Of a stretch of DNA of 64,000 nucleotides, positions 28,270-41,200 are shown piece after piece; the stretch's first letter is position 1, and each line of letters begins with the position of its first letter. The translations under genes and the position numbers were made by a program. Under the pieces are notes generated by a model, which saw nothing but the letters and a program-made list of their open reading frames with translations, did no database searches and was not told where the DNA came from. This stretch comes from Pipra filicauda (Eukaryota; Chordata; Aves; Passeriformes; Pipridae): positions 3,181,493-3,245,492 of the forward strand of contig NW_024103452.1 of the NCBI RefSeq assembly GCF_003945595.2, in the 5' to 3' direction.

Positions 28270-30155
28270 AGGTGGCAAGGAAATTGTTTAAAAACACTAT
28301 AACAAAGTCTTAGACTAAGCTTGTACCACCAACCCAAAGAGACCTTAACAGATCCCCAGAAAGTCATCACGGAAGAGTAACACAGGGTATTAGAACCAGA
28401 AGGTCATTCTTCAAGAAGTGGAAAATGCTTTCAAGTGAGAGATGTGGAATTAAGCATAAACTCTGGCAAGTCAAGAATAATATAGGCCAAAAATCACTTT
28501 CTTAAATAATTGCATGAGGGATAAAAACTACGCGTAAAAATTCTTTAAATATACCAAAAGCAGGAAGCATGCCAGTTTGTCTTCAGGGTTGATAGTTCAT
28601 ATAAAAGGTAAAAGAAGAATTTCTACAACAAGATGCAGTCACAGCAGAAATACTGAGTGAATTATTTGCATTGTTGTTCACTATAGAGTAATGCAGGTAA
28701 GCTCTGACTTAGCCTTTCCTTATGGTAGACAAATCCAAGGAAATAACTCAAACTGAAGTTTGCTTAGAAGAACTTCAGAGTTCTAATGAGTTTTTTTTTT
28801 TATCATTGATAATATGAAGAAAATAAAATAGTTTTGTCATTGAAAATTCAAAATCATATTATCTGAGATTATCAGAATTGCTCGAATCAGCTGGAAGACT
28901 GAAGGTGCTGGATGAAATGTTATGTTTTCACTGCATGAATAAATACTCATTATGAGTTTTGCTGAAAGAAATTGTGTTTAGCTACAGATTTAAAGAAAAA
29001 AAGAATTACAGGTGAACTCCTTCATATACTACACCTGGATTTTCAAAGAACTTTTAAAGTTCCTCATTAAAGTTCTTATCCTAATAGGGAAGGTTTCCTC
29101 ACAGATTAATGGTCAGTTAAAAGCTGGGAAACAAATAATGAGAGCAAACAATCTGAAATTTTGCTCCTATTAATCCAGGAAGATCTGCACTTCAAGGCAT
29201 GTGGCTAAACATAAATGGCCTGGGATGAAAAGGAAAACAAAAATTTTGTTGATATACATCTTTTCAAGAGAGCAATGTCAGAAACTGACGTTGGAGAGTT
29301 GAATATGTTAGAAGATATTGGATGATTAAGAGGTCAAATGAAAATTAAATGTTGATAAATACAAAATAGTCTAAGTCTGGTTACACATGGACATTAAACA
29401 AACTGCTCTTACAGAGGAAAGGGATCTTTGAATCACTGTTGTTTCTCTACAGTCACCAGTTCAGTGATCATCAGCAATAAGAGGAAAATAGAATGCTGTT
29501 AAAGACAGAATAGGAAACCTTGTACCAGTGTAGAAATAAAAAACACCTTCTATGCTGCGGAAAGTACTCCTCATCAATCTACTCTCCAAATAAATGTAGT
29601 AAAACTTGAAAAGGTATAGAGAGCTGTGACAAGGATGATGAGGGGAAAGGAATGCTTTCCACATGAGGAAATTTTAAATAGTCTAGAACTCTTCTCAGAA
29701 AAAGATGGGACCAAGAGTGACTTGACAGGCTGTAAAATCACGAATAGGCTGGAGAAAGTGACTGGGGAATAATCATTCTCTGTATTTTATAACACGAGGA
29801 TGAGAAAGAGCCAAGTAGAATTATCATGTAGTAGGTCTGAAGGAAGTAACTGGAGCACTTTTCCACACACCACCTCATTATACTGTGGAACTCACTGCCA
29901 CAGATAACTTCCCATGCCAAAAGTGTAAATGTGTTCAAAAACACATTAAACAAATTAAGGGCTGGAAGATCCATCAAAAACTAATAAACCTGATGATGTG
30001 GTGTAATCTTCAGCCTGAGAAAGCCCTAACAAGAGATGGCTGCAAGCTGCACAGCTGTGCAGTTACCAAAGCATTTGCTGACCACTATCAACAACATGAT
30101 ATCGGCACAGATGAGTTTTAAATCTCGCTAAAACCAGATGTTTTTATATTCTTAA
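28270..30155 (+). mobile_element. Long ancient CR1 LINE copy with reverse-transcriptase remnant
   Basis: Several blocks appear in the order of an old sauropsid CR1. At 28285 is 'ttgtttaaaaacactataac'. At 28410-28470 are 'ttcaagaagtggaaa' and 'gaattaagcataaactctgg'. At 28560 is 'gcaggaagcatgcca'. At 28655-28700 is the 'gaattatttgcattgttgttcac' type block. At 29029-29067 the frame reads LHLDFQRTFKVPH, matching the LDFQKAFDKVPH motif of CR1 reverse transcriptase with one residue lost and a stop directly after it. At 29100-29145 is 'aatggtcagttaaaa', and at 29570-29900 are the 3' blocks, including 'tgtggaactcactgccacag' near 29884. The copy is about 1.9 kb against a full length of about 4.5 kb. 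It has internal deletions, and every frame is broken. Divergence is much higher than in the short CR1 ends elsewhere in the window, so it belongs to an older subfamily. Confidence 0.8.
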
Positions 30156-30684
30156 CTTTTGTCACAGTTTCTAGTGAGTTCCTTTCACCCTGAGCAAAAT
30201 TGCTGAGGTATAATACCCCTGTGTTCTGTCTTTAGTGCCTGTCTCCATCCGACAATTTATTTGGGCCTTTGTTTCGCATATGCATGCCCCTCTTCCTCTT
30301 TAATGCTTGGATTATACTCGTGGAGGGAAACCAACACTCATTTGATGTTGAATCAGTCCAAGCAGGACCACATTTCTCCCTCCAGAAGAACATGTCCCTT
30401 TCCCCTGACCACCTAAATTTTTAAATTAGGCATCTTAGTTCCATCATAAGAGACAGATAGATCTGGATTGCAGATTGGTTTTAGATTCCCTTAAATTAAA
30501 TTAAAATTAAAAAAAAAGGGGGGAAAAGAAAGAAAAAAAAGGTGTGAGAAGAAAGATGAGAAGTATCTAGAAACAGAAAGGAAGCTATGAACACTAAGTT
30601 ATAAAAGAAACTGGAATAATTACTTATTGTTAAAATTTGAACTGGTCAAAAATATCAAGATGTAGCACTTTTTAAATATGTAGC
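30156..30684. other. Spacer between ancient CR1 and LTR copy 2
   Basis: AT-rich with no gene. It includes an A-rich/purine low-complexity stretch at 30490-30575. The eight bases TATGTAGC at 30677-30684 are repeated right after the LTR and are probably part of its target-site duplication. Confidence 0.6.
30490..30575. repeat. A-rich / purine low-complexity tract
   Basis: TTAAATTAAAATTAAA-like units run into A9, G6 and then alternating GAAA and AAGA blocks. This is low-complexity sequence. It might mark the decayed A-rich tail of a retroelement, but no body is recognisable. Confidence 0.65.
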
Positions 30685-31207
30685 TGTAGCACTATACCTG
30701 ATGAGAAACTTGTTTAAACATGTCTTAAAATGGCTCTTTGTGGTCCCTTTGCAAACACGTGTTTCTTCTTCCCAACACCCCCCACAGCAACTGTTATCTC
30801 CCATGCAGGAATGTCCTGGGAAAGGTGTCCCGAGGTGTCCCATTGGTCCTTTGTTTAACCCCTTCCTATTGGCTGTTGACCCTTTACCTGATGGTTTCTT
30901 TTGTGTGACCCTGCACTTGTGATTGGTTCCCCTTTGACCCTCCTAAAAGCCTTATAAACCCCTTCCCAACAATAAACTCTCTCTTGCCTCCTCTCCACGC
31001 CCGGTGTGCTGTCTCTGTGCCTGCCATGGAGCCACGTGGGTGCTGGGGGGAGGGGAGGGCACCTCTCCCCTCCAGGCTCGGGGCCTGAAAAACCCTGTTT
31101 CTGGAGTCCCCCTTCCCCGTCCAACAAGACGTCGGAAATGGTTCATCAGACGGAGAGGGAACTAGAGCTGGGCTCCCCCGCGTCGAGGATGGGGAAAGGG
31201 AAACCCA
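30685..31207 (+). mobile_element. Solo LTR of an endogenous retrovirus (family A, copy 2)
   Basis: The element of 523 bases starts TGTAGCAC and ends AAACCCA, giving TG...CA termini. The 8 bases TATGTAGC flank it on both sides (30677-30684 and 31208-31215). It contains three inverted CCAAT boxes (ATTGG at 30842, 30868 and 30922), a TATA box (30952-30958), a poly(A) signal AATAAA (30971-30976) and a GC-rich U5-like half. Its order of signals and sequence match the LTR at 25027-25468 in reverse orientation. No gag, pol or env remnant and no second same-orientation LTR are seen nearby, so it is best read as a solo LTR. The TATA-to-poly(A)-signal spacing of 12 bases implies that R is short or that the signal lies near the cap site. 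Confidence 0.8.
30842..30976 (+). promoter_or_regulatory. LTR promoter: three ATTGG boxes, TATA box, AATAAA
   Basis: ATTGG at 30842-30846, 30868-30872 and 30922-30926 are inverted CCAAT boxes, the kind bound by NF-Y. TTATAAA at 30952-30958 is followed by AATAAA at 30971-30976. All are intact by eye. Whether they drive transcription in this genome cannot be told from sequence. Confidence 0.65.
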
Positions 31208-31402
31208 TATGTAGCACATTTCCACACATGAAAATTGCAGTCCTTAATTTTATATTTAACTCACCTTTTCCTGTCTCCTACGTTTCAATAAAACACTGAA
31301 AATTATTTATTCATTTACCCTTGTCATTGGACTGCAGAGGAACGCTACTGAAGGGGGGGAAATGTCACCATTTATAAAGAATTTAACTGAAAGTACTATA
31401 AA

Positions 31403-31442
31403 GTTTGTTGTTGTTGTTTTGTTTGTTTGTTTGTTTGTTTTT
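31403..31442. repeat. (GTT)n/(GTTT)n microsatellite
   Basis: Four to five GTT units pass into about six GTTT units and a short T run. A compound simple repeat about 200 bases downstream of LTR copy 2. Confidence 0.85.
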
Positions 31443-32195
31443 TAAAATATATTTTGTAGAGAAGACCCAACAATACCCACTTTGGTATGCCATCAGCTCC
31501 ACCTTTTCCTTTTTGGTCCAGGCATACCAGCGACCTCCTCTTGTACAAGAGCTCAGGAAAGCATATGCTTTTGTCCATCAACAGATTTATCAGTCAAAAA
31601 GAGATTTCTTCTGCTTTATAATACCTTTAAGTTTACTGGTAGCATTTTCAGAAGGACTCTTCTGATTCCAACTCCAATTCATCAGAGAACTGGTAAATGA
31701 CTGATCAGTGCTTTAGAAAATGTTATTTTTCTTCACAAATAGACCTATACTTACGTCATGCTATTGCTGTCAAAGAATGCAAGAGAGGCAAAAGCTTTTG
31801 TAGAGTGTGTTTTCATACTCACTTCATAGGCAAGTCCAGCCTCATCCAAAACAACTCACCAAGTTATCAACTCAGTCTCACAGACTCTGGCTCTTCACAC
31901 CTACTGATCAGTTTACATGTGTCTTTGTGGGTCTACAGGAGTCTCTTTTAGGCCTCTGAAGTCAGTTTCCAAAATCGATCACCCATAAGCCAGGTAATAT
32001 CTTGAATAACTTCATGTATGGCTATAATTTCAAACTATGGGGAAAAATACTTACTTACAAAAAGTGTCCTGACAATCATAGGACCTGTACAATAAGGCTG
32101 GATAAAAATTGAAGCCCAAATTGCAGAAGATTCTTTAGGGGCTTCTAAACAGATTAAAATGGTCTATGTTTGAAAATGTTAAATGTTATCATACC

Positions 32196-32221
32196 TTTTT
32201 TTTTTTTTTTTTTTTTTTTTT
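32196..32221. repeat. Poly(T) run, 26 bases
   Basis: Uninterrupted T26, equal to A26 on the minus strand. It could be the tail of a minus-strand retroposed sequence lying at 32222 and above, but I found no recognisable body and no flanking duplication. A long T-encoded Phe run inflates the plus-strand open frame at 32166-32519. Confidence 0.85.
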
Positions 32222-35200
32222 GGTGTGGGAGCTTCTGCGACAGATATTCTGCCTCTACCATGTCAAAGCGAAAAAAGGGTATGCTTTGATAATAGCCTGC
32301 CTGTCTCGTTGCTGGGATGCTATTACTTTGAGTTTCATACAGTTGGAGATTGAGAAAAGGTGTTCCCTTTCAGTACTCAAATTTCACGACACTCTGCTGT
32401 TTGTTTTTTTTCCCATCATATGGGAAATCCCACTCAAGGGAGAAGATATATATGACTACAACTTGCAGTTACTTCGAGATGACAAATATCATGGTGAAAC
32501 AGAAGAAATTTCCCATTAAAATAAACCACATGTCAGATTTCAGCTCAGGTTCAGCTGGAACTCAGCTAAGGAAATATGCCTTAGCTGTAGATCATGGAGT
32601 AAATACATATCTGCTTTACTCAAAGTGGCCCATAGAGAAACAAACAGAAATATGAGCTAGCGCTGACTATGAGAATGAGCAGAAAAGCCTTCCAAGAGCA
32701 GGCCATCTCGTGCTTTTACTGGTGTACCCCTAAACGAAAGAGATGCACACATCTCCTTGCCTTAGGTAATGTTTAATTACCTTATATCAAGAAAAGCTGT
32801 GGAATCCAAGGCCAAACATATCCAGTGAATGCTGGACCTCATGGTGTTTAGGGTATTCCCTGTCACTGGATATAAAATCCTGAAGAACTGATGCTTACCA
32901 CAAGGTCCAGCAAAATACAGTATTTTTCCTTCACCATAGCTAAACAGATTTCTGAAGAGATCTATTTAACCATTAAAAAATAATAGAAAATAGGTTTAGG
33001 AAATAAAAGAAAAACTGGAAATAGAGAAGAAAAATTAATAAAAACACCCCTGTTACAAGTTATTATCTTTCTCCATTCTTTAATTAGGCAGAACGGGGAG
33101 AGAAACTACATGCTCAGTATTCAGTTTAGACCCCTTGACTGACTCTATCCTCACAAAAAGAAATATTGAAGTGCTTAGGAATTTTTTGATGGATTTTTTT
33201 TCTCTAGTACTTCATTGTTTCAACAAAAGGAAAAGATTTTTCAAAATGTACACATTAACAGATTTTCTTTGGGCAAAATTTCATGTCTACCAGTAAGACA
33301 GCTGAGAGCCTGAATGCTATTATTGCTTCTACCTTGCCTTTCTTTTGCTCCCCCTTAATCATCCTCCATTCTCAATTTCATAAAACCTGATTTTGTCTTG
33401 ACTCAGACATTCAACTAAATCTACAAAATGATTGCTTTCAGGTCAGCCTGCTTTGGTGTAATTCCTTAGATACACATTGGGGAATAAAGTATTCCAGAAA
33501 AAACAGGTGAACTAACTTTCCTGACGTGAGAAAAGGAAGTCTTGAATAGCTGATAGGGTTTCAGGCCTGATATTTGAAATATCCTGGCCCTAAGGTACAT
33601 CTTGTCCTTCTTGGATGAAAAGTCAAGATTAATATTTTTTTAAAATATTCATTTCATTGAGCTCAAGACCCAGTCATGAGTAAATTATAAAGACCTTACC
33701 AGGTCATCAAATGTTCTTTTCTCAGCTGAAGCAGTCAAACAGATTATAAGGAGTTCTTCTATGATTGGTACCATCATCACCCACATACCTCATTGCAAAG
33801 AAGTAGGAATGGAATGCTGGAGGGATTTTAATCCATATGTAAACCTTTCATTCCAGTTAGAAGTAGCAGAATACAGTAATGGAAGTAACACCAATTCTAT
33901 TTGTGGTCTTCTTTAGAAAGAAAACCAAAACAAGTGGAAAAAAAAATCATCCCATACATAGTTACATTTCACTGTAAAACTAAATTTAAAATAATTTCTG
34001 GTAAAACTGACTTTAAACAAAAGTCAGATAAAGCAAAATGGCTATTGTATATTTAATGGGTATACAGTGGTGCTTCAATGCTCACTGTCCTAAATGTAAG
34101 GCTATGACTGTGAATAGTTTGATGACGATAAAAGTGACCTTTTCTATTATGATGTTGACTTTACATTTCTTTAAAAGATCCATTTGATAACAGTTTTACT
34201 ATTTTATATTTTTGTCTCAAACATACATTTGCTAATGCCTCTATCTAGACATCTTGGGTTTAAACTTAAATGTTAAATGTTTACTTAATTTTTGAAACAT
34301 TATGTTTATTACATTTTAAAAGCACACACATGCAATCACTGATCCTTTTTGGACCATGACTTGAATATAAGAGCCAGGATAGATTTAAATATAAAATTGA
34401 AAATCAAAATGTTAAAGTCATGAGCAATAATAAAACACAGATTATCATTATTCCCAGATTATTATTTATTTCCACAGAGAGATCTGTTTTAAAATAAATT
34501 GTAGATCTTGCCGAACCATGAGTGGGTAGATTATGTGATGACTCCTCTGCTCAGAGGGACTTTCCTCTTGAACATTACTGCTCCCTCAAAAAAAAACATT
34601 AAGATGACTCCCCAAAAAAATACATTTTTTAAATTCTTATAATCTGTATTTCTAACCCATGTTAAAAAGTAAAAATTTAAAAATTGCTCTTAATCTAACA
34701 ATGATAAAGTCTGTAAATGATATGCTGACTAAAACCTGATGAAGAATGAACATAAAGATATCTTTTCTTCCAATTTTTTCAGCTTTAAATGCATTCCATG
34801 ATTGCCTATATTTTTCAGATTTTATGCTATGTTTGGTTTTACCTCTCATAGCTATTTGGAAAATGAATATTTCACATGAATATCCTACCAGTGTCTGTGG
34901 GACAGTAGTCACCTGCCTCTCTTTATCTCTTTATTCTCTCTCATATAACTTAGCCAACTTAGCAGCTATGCAGATACCTCCTCCCTTTTCTTTGTTTCAC
35001 AGTTACTAACTATATTTTCTCCCCACATGTCTAATTCACATGTTTAGTAAACCCTGGAGCAATCTCTTTCTGGCTTTGAGAATTGTACCATTTCATACCT
35101 GAAGAAAGGCTTCTATGTTGAAAATCATGTTTATTCAAACTATCTCAACTGCTCTAGTAAAGGCGTTCCCTTATAGGAAGCTGTCTGTCTCAGTGACATG

Positions 35201-38200
35201 AATTTACTAATAAAAATCTGAGTTTTGTTATTCATTAGTCTATCATTTTTTTTAGCTCAGTAATAAAAAAGAAATGTAATGTGACTAGCAACTGATACAG
35301 TGCTAATACAATGTGGTTAGCACAGTATGGTTGGCAAGTAATCACATACCACTAAGAATAAATAATTCATGATGGAGAACAACCACTGAATTTTAATACA
35401 TTCACAAATATAATGATTAATGGTAATTACAAGCAAAACCAGAAATATACAGAAGTATATAAATGATTTAGAAAAGACTAGCTTTTCAATGAACAACCCA
35501 GCTGAGCTTAGTCTATATTGAAAAGTGGGAGGCATCATCATCACAATTGTAGATGGAGCTGTATGATTTCACCTTTTTTGGTATTATATTTCAAAAACCC
35601 TTTGTTGAAAGAAATGGCGTGATGGAGACAGAAGTGATGAATGCATTGAAAAATTGCTTCCTGTCATAAATGACTTTATAAACCTACTGGGAAATTTTTC
35701 ATGTCTACATCTGGTAGATGGTGACTAATGCAGGATAATCAAATTAGAAATCATTCAGCCAGTAGGGACTAGTGACCACACGAAGGTCCAGTGACTAAAG
35801 CAAGATTAGAAGTTGATATGTGTAAATCACAACTGATTCTAATCAGAAGCAGATGCCTTATTTCAGACAGGTCTTCACAGACAAGATGTCAGAAAAGATT
35901 AGAAATAATTGAGTAGATGGAGACAATGAAATGCAGACATTGTGGTGCAAACAATTGACAGAATTCTTTGCAAATAGGTATGCATAGCTTAAATGCACAG
36001 TGTCCCCAGAGAATATATATTTAAAATAATTTCCTACCTGAAGACAGTATAATTTAAATGAATACTATTTAGTGTGTACATCATCTGTAAACACACTTTG
36101 AAGATGTGGAATAGTTTATTAAATTGGACATATGAGATATTATTGTCATTCTCTGTTTTTCTTTGCATTAGCACCATTAGATTAAAGCATTTTTTATTAA
36201 TTTGCAGACTTTTTATATGCTTTTGAGTATTGCATGCTTATATTTATCCTAATATAAGTTGCATTTTAAAATGTTCCTGCCAGTGAACATCCATTAAAAA
36301 ACATAGAATAACTGCAAAATAATTTTTTATTATATTTATTATCTCATTATTTGTCTTTCTTCTGGAAATTTTACAGTGAAATCTTTCTATAATTATTGAC
36401 ATATATCTTTGTTTTTACTTCACAGTACTACATATAATGTGTATCAGTACTTGATAAAGAAAAAGGGAGCTAAATAAAGAGATAGTATAATTTTTGTCTA
36501 TTTTAATAATTTTAACAATTCATAGTCATCGTTTAGGAGTACTGGATATAGATATGTGTCTCCATCAGTACATTGAAGAATAAATGCTAAACATAGAACA
36601 CCTCCTTTTCCTACTACCTTATTCACACAGGCACAGAGAACAAAATATAATGAATTGTATATTGTATTATACAGGTTTGAATTTATGCAGTGCATCTTAC
36701 ATAAACATTGTTCTCAGCCGTATCTGGAAGGAGATGTTTTGCAATAAAGGAATTTCTAGTGCTAGAAGAAGAAAAGTATACACTATCTATAAAGCCATGA
36801 CAATATTTTACCAGGTTAATAAGCACAATGGTGAGCACTGAGAAAGTAAGTTTTTAGAAAGAGATTTTAGAAAAGTGATTGTGAAAAGTCAGAGCATAGG
36901 TTGATTTTACTAAATGAGATATTTGTATGATTCTCCAGTTTTTAGTTATTTGCTGTTTTTGATTAGGTGATTTCTCAGATTCTGATGTTTGCCAGCTTCT
37001 CAGTCTGAATATTCATTTGACTCATTGCTCATCCCACTTTTTGATTGGCCAGCTAAGTCTCACATGGCTCCATCTCCTGTCTGGATGACTATTTACAAAT
37101 TATATTTGCTGATATTCAATTGTAGTTGTCTACGTAAATACTACTGTGAATAGAGGTTTAGAAAAACACATGCAGAAACACTACGCTGACATAAATGGTC
37201 TTCTAAGCCAAAGAACAATTTAGACAAAATAAGAGCTGGAGGATATTAGTATAAATGTGAGTCAGAGGCTTTTATGCAAACTGGGTGGGTGGGTAAGGTT
37301 AATGGGAAGGACTGAGCTTACAATAAAGTTACACATTTACTTTCACTGACTGAAAAGGGCTATCAAATCCACCAAAGTCTTTCAGCAAAATGTTCTTTAT
37401 AGACTTTGACAGTAGGATCTTCAATATAGGCTTGGGTATAACACAAAAGCTGGTTTCCATTATCACATTTATAATATGCCTGGATTCCTTCTTGCAGGTA
37501 AGAGCAATGACATTTGAGTTAACAATTCTGCTCAACTGAAAACAATGTCAGTAAGAGCAGGCTTTAGATGCTGGCTGCTGCTACAGCACACATAAGTCAT
37601 GTATACTAAACATAGTGTCACTAATCCAGGGATGAAATCATACTCCAGTGCAGAAAAATAGGAACTTTGACTTACATGGCTATATACAATAGTTTCCTAA
37701 AGATCAAGACAAATGTTTGTACTTGTGCTGCTTTTATAATGACTGATAGAATAAGAAAAAAAAAAAGGAATTTCTGTAAGTGTATATAAGATATATTTAG
37801 AAGGATAAATTCATGACTCAAAATACACGTGCAATTAACATCTAAGCCCTTTTCAGCTTCTGAATGCAAACATCTAGAAGCAGGATAAATTAGTGAAGGC
37901 AGCAAGTATATCACACACACTCAGCAGACAGGATTTTAGGGCAGGAAAAAAACACTCTTTTGTTAATTCTTTGAATCAACAACATATGTTGTTTACTTAT
38001 TGTTGCATCTTGCAGAAAAAATAAAGTTGGCTTCAGCAAATAATGAGCAGATGAATTCTGAAGAAAGAGGACTGTGTGGCTAGAATTACGAATACCAGAC
38101 AGTAATGCCATTATACTGTGGGCTTAAGGTTTTTCCACAGCAAAATAATAGCCTGCCAGGCAGACAAACAAATTAGCTGATGATGGACCTCCCTTCCACA

Positions 38201-41200
38201 ACTAAGCTTTAATCCAAGACAGCCAGTTTAACTAATGAGGAATCGTCCTCTTGTACTACAAAGATAATATGAGAGTGGTGTGGAACTGATAAACTGAAAA
38301 GAGTCAGTCAAGATTTTGACCTTTCTCAGGAGTGTCTTTGACATCAGCTAGACGAGAATGTGACTTACTTTTGAGTAAGTCTCCAGTGATCTAGCCCCTA
38401 GAAAGTCTCAAATAACTTCCTTAGTCATAACAGGCACTTTGGCCTGACTCACAGAACAAACTAGCATGTAAGTTCAACTCCCACTCAAAATTGCTAGTGG
38501 TTTGAGTTCATCTCACTTAGTTTTAACCAGCTTAAATGTAGGAGCCTAGCCTAAACTAGACACTTTCCAAGATGCCCACATAAGCTCCTAAAAATCTCTC
38601 AGTTACTCAATTTTCCTTTGGAAGTCCTTAGAATTCTGCTCTAAGACATGTGCCCGATTTGAGTAAACTATTATCATATTTTACTCCTTTTGGACTCACA
38701 AATGACATCTGTTGACCATCAGATTCAGAGTATACACAAGTCCTCATGGAAGTACTGGGAGACAAAGTGCTGACCTTCTACACAAACTTTTTGCTATTTG
38801 ATCACTTGGATGGTGGAGCATTCAGCAATTTATTTCACTGTCACATGATACAGCTTGAGCTCACTTCCATCACATTACTGTGACTAAGAACTAGTAAATG
38901 TTTTAAGTAATAAGCTCTTTGAAGAGAGGGCAAAAAGAGAGAGAGAGAAGACAGTCTTTCTCTCAACTTTTACTTTAGCCAGTCTAATTTTCACAAAATG
39001 AAATAAAAGTAAACCAAGAAGTAGGTGAGGGTGTTTTGCCCTGAGGGTTGTGGAAACATGTGTGAAAACATGTCTTAAATGTAATATAAGTCTACTAATC
39101 ATAATTTGCATGACAAAAGCAAGCCACTGTAATGGAATTGACAATGTAAAATTAGTACCGATTAAAAAAAAATGGATAGATTTGTAGATGGAAAGTACAT
39201 GTTTTGGGGCAGATGTGATTTTTACTTCAGTTGCCATTGAGTGCAATTTTACTTTGTAGCAGCCTTGTAAGAAGATTTAGTGTTAGAAAAGAGGAGAAAT
39301 GACAATATACAAAAGTTTCTTTGCCTGTAATTTTTTAAAGTCCACATTATAAGACACTGCACAAAAAAAAGGAAAGAAAACCAAAAGAAAAACAGAGAAT
39401 GGATTTAAAATAAAGACCATGGAATCAGAATTTTCCTTCCAATTCAGCCCTTGTGTGACAAATGGCTCAGCAGGTGATTCATTTTTCTCATGCAGTCATG
39501 GTGGATCTTCATTGAAGAAACTTCATATCATGTTCTGATACTCAGGGAGGAACACTGTAAAAAAGCAGTAATGGTTGGTTTGTACAAGAGATAAACTGCT
39601 GTGATAACTTTGTCAGTCTTGGTTTGCATGACTGTTCCTAATTTCTGAAGATATGTTAGCCACCTGATCCAGTACAACTGTCCTTCCAACTATACTTAAT
39701 CAAAGGCAAAAGGGCCTGACAAGCATATCATGAAGAGGTTAATGCTTTTGGCTTATTGTTTGATATAATTAACAGGGCTACAATGAAAGATTACTGCTGT
39801 TATTGTCCTCAGCTCTTGTTATACCTTTCACTACTCCACGAATTTCCAGAGAATATAAAGTGGACTATGACAATAAGACAAAAATGTAGTGCAGATCTAT
39901 GGTATTTTTTTTAAGAAACCACCTACCCAAATTGAATATGATTTCAAAGGTCAGAACAACATGGGCTGTTGAAAAAAAATTCTTCAAGATATTTCAGACA
40001 AACACAACCAGAAATAAAACATCTGAAGACCCCAAAAGATGAAAGGTTTCTCCAATAATTGCAGGGTTAAGTGTTTTGAATGACTGAAGGAGAAAAGGGT
40101 CTTATAAGACTAAGGTAAAAAGTTTGATGAAGATAGACCACAATAGTCAAAACCTGGGAAGAAGTAGTTTTTGGTCTAGAATTCCCTAAAGAACACTAAA
40201 TGGACTACAAATACAAGAATTTACACTAGAAAGCAGCATACATGGAAAAAACCCCAAAACTTACAACTCCTTGCTCAACATATATACCTTCCCTCAGCTT
40301 ATTTGATTTTATTGGGAAAAAATACTTTTATTACTGTTTGATCCACTGGTCTAAGAGTTCTGAAGCTGCCTGTAGATGCTCTACCCTGCTGTGTACAACT
40401 GAATTAAATACATAAACCCAGTCAGCTTAAAGCTGTCAAAAATGCTTCTAGAAACAGGCTGTGCATACAAGGACAGCAGATGGAAAAAGCTTTCAACTGT
40501 AACGAAATAATTTACGCCCAAATCATTCATTCCAGTCAGTCAGTTCTGCAGCATCATTTTTCATAAGACACTTCAAGATGGACTCAGCCTACAAAGTAGT
40601 TTAGAAATGAATTATTGTAGGTTTAAATGGCCCTTTAAAAATGCAGATTCTTCCTTTCTCATATACACATGTCATCTACAGGCATTCTCTGTTCTGCTGA
40701 AATTCTGCCATCAGGCTGTTATTGGAGGACAGATACAAATGTCGATTGTCCTCTAGATGGATAGGACATGACAAATTTTGTTTTGATCTGCCTTGGGGCA
40801 CAGGAGATTTCAGTTCTTGTCTTAAAAGGATGCAATGTAGAAGTCTCGATGTGAAATAAATTGGAATAATTACAATAACTGTCTAATTATACATGGCATG
40901 AAATAAACCTCAATTTCAGTAGAGTTCAAGAAAATCTAATGAGGTCTGATGTTTACACCTATCTCCTGGCTCCAAATCAAGTTAATGTTCTTATGAAATC
41001 TGATTGGCTCTGGCAGGATCAAAATATCTGGTATTATAGCAATACAAACCTTGAAAATAAAGTTTTACAACACAGTATTGTAATCCATATTCATGTTAAA
41101 AGTAAAAAGTTTATCTGACTTTACTATCTTTTTCTACTGCTTGTACTTTTTGTCTATATTTTAAAGATTTGGTTTCATTCCCTCAGCAATGTTAATACAC

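Noticed and set aside
25027..31207. Reading the two family A LTRs as the ends of one provirus
   Set aside because: Proviral LTRs are direct repeats. These are inverted, and the DNA between them holds an old CR1 and no gag/pol/env remnant.
30884..31225. Minus-strand open frame of 113 codons and overlapping frames
   Set aside because: Antisense to LTR copy 2; GC-rich LTR sequence has few stops. Not a gene.
32166..32519. Plus-strand open frame of 117 codons with a poly-Phe run
   Set aside because: The Phe run is the T26 homopolymer. The remainder has no similarity that I recognise.
37281..37306. GGGTGGGTGGGT as a G-quadruplex or telomere-like site
   Set aside because: Only three close G-runs; the fourth GGG is more than seven bases away, and the unit is not TTAGGG.
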